In this document: piece after piece, positions 38,601 through 44,526 of the stretch | How the letters are laid out: each line of letters opens with the position of its first letter | How positions within the stretch are numbered: position 1 is the stretch's first letter | DNA from: Ochotona curzoniae | Lineage: Eukaryota; Chordata; Mammalia; Lagomorpha; Ochotonidae | Length of the DNA stretch: 64,000 nucleotides | Direction: 5' to 3' | Assembly: GCF_017591425.1 (NCBI RefSeq) | Contig: NW_024467106.1 | Location: 28,882,501-28,946,500, forward strand | Made by a program: the position numbers and the translations under genes | The notes under the pieces: generated by a model | Database searches by the model: none | What the model saw: the letters and a program-made list of their open reading frames with translations, nothing else | What the model was told of the DNA's origin: nothing

Positions 38601-41600
38601 GTGGGCAGACCAGACCCAGTCTGCTTTACGTATTGGCAAGCATGGAAATCAGGGCAGAGACAGGTCTGGTAGGGATTATTGTGGGTCTCTCTGACTAGAC
38701 TACATCTCCTACTGGTTTGTGTGAGGGCTGAATGTGTGGTGGGCAGGATCAGACTGGACTGCAACACCCATTAGTTTGCACAGAAGACAGGGCTGGAGAC
38801 AAGTGACCCAGCAATTGCAACTAACAGTGTGCAAGTAGGCCAATTTGATCAGTGGACTGTATCGGACCCTGTATTGGCATGCACACACAAGAATCAGGTC
38901 TGGGATCATCTCAGATGAAGTTTCTTTGGGAATCCCTCTCCCCCAACTGCACCTCTGGACTGAGAATTCCAACCATGGAGAAAACTTCAGGTTCCATGGT
39001 CTGACCGTGGAATGCATGTATCAGAGCTGGACCTCAGTGGCTTAGATGGAGCAGTGGACAGCATATCCAGATGCACATGAAGGATATGGTAGTACACTGG
39101 AGCCTGCAGAGGACAGTTGGTACCATAACAGAGGACAGAGGATAGGCCTAACTGATGAACTATTCCAGCCAAGCATTGGCAGTGAATATCTGGGCAAACA
39201 AAGACTCTAAGGTGGACTATGTCAACCAGCGGATTCTGGAGAGATTTCATTGTGATTGGAGTGGTGAGATCAGTAGTAATTCAGAACTGTTGAACTATCA
39301 AAACCAATTGAGCAGTGCCCTTGGAGCATGCCCCACGTTGGGGACCCTGAGATGGCTGGGAGGCTGGGTGTGGCTTGTCCCCTTATCTTTCCCCTCTCCC
39401 CAGATATAGGAAAGAAAAAAGAGAATGTGGAAACAATGGTCTTGCTTAATTTCCTCTAGCCCTTGACCCTTCCAATCCTAATCAAATATGTAAAAATTAT
39501 CAAAAATAAAATGTAGACAATTAGAAAAATGTTATAGAGTACAAATGACCACACAGTAAACGCATGGTATGGATGATTAAGAACAACAGATACAGCAATT
39601 ACAACGTGCAGGGCCTTTCCCACCGACACACTTTCCCTGTCAGAACCAACACGTGCTAATCACAAAGGTAAGGATGAAATGGCAACGAGGCACTGTGCTT
39701 CTCCCACCCCAGACAGAAGCAGGTGCGACTTCTCACTTGGAGTCTGAAAGCGGGACAGGAAGGAAACATGAGAGGGGAGGAAAAGGAAGAACGTACCGTG
39801 CAGATGTGAGGCCAGTGTTCAAACTGCTGTAAAATTCCTTGGTTAAGGTCTTCTTTATACAATTCTTTGTAAAAGTGTGGAAGCTTAGAGATCCAGATGC
39901 CGTTGCTGTGCTTGCTTAGTATTTCCTTTATGCGGTTTTGAACCACATCCACTTTAGAAGTGTAAGAGGCAGGAGGCGAGACATTTGGTTTTTCAACAGT
40001 CTGATTTAAATTATCTTTAAATTTAAAAAAATGGTAGAGTTAACCAAGAAATGCTTAACACTTAGACATCCCTATTACCTGCTAGAGGGGGACAAGGGAC
40101 CTGGAAGGGAGGATTGGACAACGCAGCACTGGGCGGCCTCATCCAAAGCAGTGACCGGCAAGAGTCCAGAGACACCCCCAAAGGAGACCTCACCCCTTTA
40201 TTTGGCAAAGAATGTTTCATGATTTAAATAACAAAATAACCTGCTGTGTAAAAAAAAAATTATAAAGTTTATTACTTAACCTATCATTTCCTACCTGGAA
40301 CTAAAGAAGGTTAAAAGTTTAGAAAATACTGATATAATATATATATATATATAAAGCTGAGTTTAAAGTTACCGTCTACAAAGCATAACAGTATAACAGA
40401 AAAACACTTTATAAAGATAAAAATTAGTTCATATTGTAAGACTGTGTATATTTTCCCCTTTATTACTGAAAATAAATAATTCAGTAGTAAGTAGAAGCTC
40501 AAAAATTGACTCTGGAATAAGAACCACCTTGGGAACGCTTGGAACCCGCAGATAACTATTCATAGCTTACTTTTTATTTTCCTAATATTTACCTTTAATA
40601 AGTGCATATTATAAAGTTTGAGCTATCTCTTATACTCATAATTTTTTAAATTTTAAACTTAAAATACCCGAATTAACAACCTAAGATGATACAAAGCTTT
40701 GAGCACTCATAAATCATTGATAGTTCTGGTAATTTAAGAACTATGCAATTCACTGCAAACATCTTTGAAACTTCACTGGATATGGAACAGAGCACATTGA
40801 AAATTACCATCTACAAGAAAAATATATTCATCTTTTAGTCTAGCAGTATTTCCTCTGGGAATCAGTCATTCCTCTGCTGTCTTACATTTAGTTGGCTGGT
40901 AGGTACTGCTGACCTCCTAAGATGTTGGCTCGGGTCTTCCCAGCAGGAGGCAGCCAGGGCCGGCCTTCCCAGGGCTTCCCAGCCACAGAGTGCAAGCATT
41001 CAGGCAGTCCCTACAGTTTTTCTCTTGAGGGAGTAGGCAATTTATCTGCATTTTTCTCAGATAATGAGATCCCAGGGGTTTCTCCTACCTGGGTAGACTT
41101 CCCTTAAGAGGAGCAGGTCAGCAGCTAGGGCCAGTATAGCCTGCAAAGGCACTGTGGCTGCCTGCCTGGGCACCTGTCCCTTTTGTTCAACAGCTTGAGG
41201 TCACCCAGGGCTGCCAGTGCGTGGGACATGCGCAGAGAGAGGGAAGCCTCGAGGCTGTCTACAGATGTTATTCTTGAAGGTGTACTTTTCTCTTGAGACC
41301 ACCTCCATTTATGACTAAAAGGAACTGGGTAGGTAGGAGGGGAGGAGAGCCAAACTCCAAGCAGTAGAAGGTGACAGTGGGTGTCGACAGCCATGCTGAG
41401 TCCTGGTTTGGGGAGGCTGCAGAAGGCAGTCGCCATCATGGAGACCATGCCTGACAAACGTACCGCTCATCTCCTCCTTAGTGCAGGTTCTTGCAAGGTG
41501 CATTTGTAAAGACGGTGACAGCGAAACCTTAGGACTAAGCCTGAGGTGTAAAAAAAGGAAAATAAAATTCAAAACAAGGTCTATAATGTACTTTTCATCT

Positions 41601-42139
41601 AAAATCATTGTGGTACTGAATAGCAAAATGAGTTATAAAAACATTTTAAGGCTGAAAAAAATGAAAATGAGTATCATCTTTCTTATTTGAAAACAGTATG
41701 TGAATGAAACTATGTTAAAAGCTAAATTTAAAAATCCTTCTGAAAGATTCTGAACCTAAGTCAGAAATACAATTAACCACCTTTAGGGAACTAGCAAAGC
41801 AATAAAAGTTATGCCAAGGATCTACTGTTCAAAATGAAGACTATTTTGAACATGACTGATAAAGAACTTTCATCCTCAAATATTAAAGTGTATTATCAAG
41901 TTAAAGCAGTTGGACATATAAACTGAATAAATGATAGCTGAGAACCTAGATTTTATATTATATGTTAACACATAACACACTTGATATTTCACACCAGAGA
42001 TGACTCAACCAACTATTTGGAAAAGAATATATGTCTCCATTTCACATACTTACCAAAAAAATTTTATATGAATTACACTGAATATATATAGGAAGATTTT
42101 TCCCAAATATGAAGGCCAAGCAAAGAAGTCTCTCTCTCT

Positions 42140-42178
<39 letters not shown>

Positions 42179-42978
42179 CACAAGCAGATCTGTTTCTCTC
42201 AGCAGACTCTAAACATGTACACTATCTGTATTTCCAATGTCTGTATCAGTGCTTGGAAAATGGCAAGGAGATCTGTTATTGTAAAAAACATGATTGAATG
42301 AATGATTGAGTTACTCAATGCCTGCATTTTCCCCAGAAACACACATAATCTCCAAAAAAAAAAAATGGAATAGTATGGAACACTTGTAAAATTAGAACAA
42401 TTTTTTGAAATGAGACAAATTTCATTAAAATTTTAAAGAGTTTTCTTTGGTTTGTAAAAATTCTTAGACATTTTATTGAAACACAGTGTACATCCCAAGA
42501 AATGCACATAAGTGTACAGATAAATGAGGGTTTTTTTATTCTCCGGGCATACTCATAAAAGCTATGCATTTTATGTCTTATTTGAAAGGTAGAAAAAGAC
42601 AGTGAGATCTTCCACCTTTTTGTTCATTCTCCCAAATGCCCACAACAATCAGAGTTGGACCAGGCTGAAGCCAGGAGCCCAGAACTCCACTGGGGTTTCC
42701 TTCTTGGGTGGCAAAGACCCAAATACTTGGGCCATCACCTTCTACCTCCCAGAATGTGATTATCAGACAGCCAGGATTGGAAGCAAGGCCAGGACTCAAA
42801 CCCAGGCATTCCAATGTAGGACATGAGCATCCCAAGAGGCATCTTAGCCACTGCATACTTTCTAAGAAATGAGTAAAATGTTGACACAACACAGAGAAAC
42901 TAGAGAGCAGAGGTACATTCAGAGAGTAAAGCCACGCAGCCAGGGCAGGGGGTCTGCCAGCAGGAGCACATGCCCCCA

Positions 42979-43055
<77 letters not shown>

Positions 43056-44477
43056 TACATACACATCGGTCAAACAGGAAAGATTAGTTATTAGTTTCTT
43101 AACCCCAACACACAGTTTCCACAGTTAAGCTCTGAGTTCCACGACACCCCTCCTTTCTGCAAGGCGGAGTCCAGGTACCTGCTATTGGCAGACATGGTCA
43201 TGGGCCTCTGCACGGCAGCATTCGAGAACAGCTCGTTTCCAGCAGCCGTGGGCTGCAACTCGACGCTGGTCTTCACTCCTACAGTGTGGCCTTGGTCTCT
43301 GAACAGGGTTGGACTTGGTTTTCGGCTGACAGAAAAGTCTGAAGCAAACCCTGGCTGCCTGAGGGTTGCTTTTGGTTTTCCTGTGAGGCACACACGATGG
43401 AGCCAATTAGCTTTCTGCAGGCACGGTTTCACCACGTTCCTCCCTGCCTGTATTCTGTGGGAGCTGGCTGCCATTAGAGGCTTGGCCAGCAGGGGAAGGA
43501 AAGATAGGCGAGCACTCAGCAGAGGAGGTCCTCTTTCTTCTGCTCCCCAACACTTGAGTGGCAGCCACTCACCCCTACACAACCCCCCACTCCTACAAAT
43601 GCAGCACACTCAGCCATATGTCAGCCCCCCCTCGGCTTCTTCCCTGTCAGCCCAAATTCTACCCACTGTTTAAAGTTTGGGCTCACACCCCCTCTCAGGA
43701 AGTCTTCCGTCACCACTCTCAGCCACAAGGAAGGCTGTCCTGCCTACATCGGCTTCCCATCATCAGTGAACTCTTTTTTGAGAATTTACAGTTTTAGAAC
43801 TCATCAGTACTGTGAGACATGGGTTCAGCTAGCAAAGCCGAGCAGCCCATACACATTTTGGGCACTGTATAACTCATGCTTCTGTTCTCCCCCTGAAAAT
43901 ACAGATTTTTCTATCAAAAGATAACTCATTAACTAGCACATAAAATGTAGGTTTTTGGTTCATCCAACATTTTGGCTGAGGCTCTCCCTCAAATAACATA
44001 AAAGATCAAAGCCACACTTTGCCATAACATACTTAATTAAAAACTAGCTCAGTTATCTCACCGTGGGACTGCTCCCTTTAGGTGAGCCATGCTTCTCATG
44101 TCCACTTAGCAATCGCAATCAGAAATGGCAGCTTTGGGACCCCCAGACAGGTTTGTATCAAAAACACAAGCAATGCCTCCGTGATGCCTAAGGACATGGT
44201 TTACAAAGGTCTAAAAATTTTAGCATACAGAAAGCCCATACCTTCTAGAAAAAATGGCATGGCTTTCTTCACTCTCATTTGACAATTAACTTGCCGCCCG
44301 GTTTTCCTTTTAGAGCTTCTCTGACGAGCCACAAGCTGAGCGATTCTCGCGGTTTCTGTGCAGGCCACGGCATAGCAAGTGACCTGCTCGGGAGGGGCAG
44401 GGTGAGAGGAGAAGCACTTCTCAGAGGGAGTGCTACCTGGTGGGCAAGGTTTTGTTTTTTAAGATGTGTTGTATTTG

Positions 44478-44526
<49 letters not shown>

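Noticed and set aside
37800..38960. Tandem array as a coding repeat protein
   Set aside because: Unit lengths vary (50-60 bp and longer) and all frames contain stops.
43185..43673. 162-codon plus-strand frame
   Set aside because: Antisense shadow of exon 4 extended into an old LINE-2-like patch.
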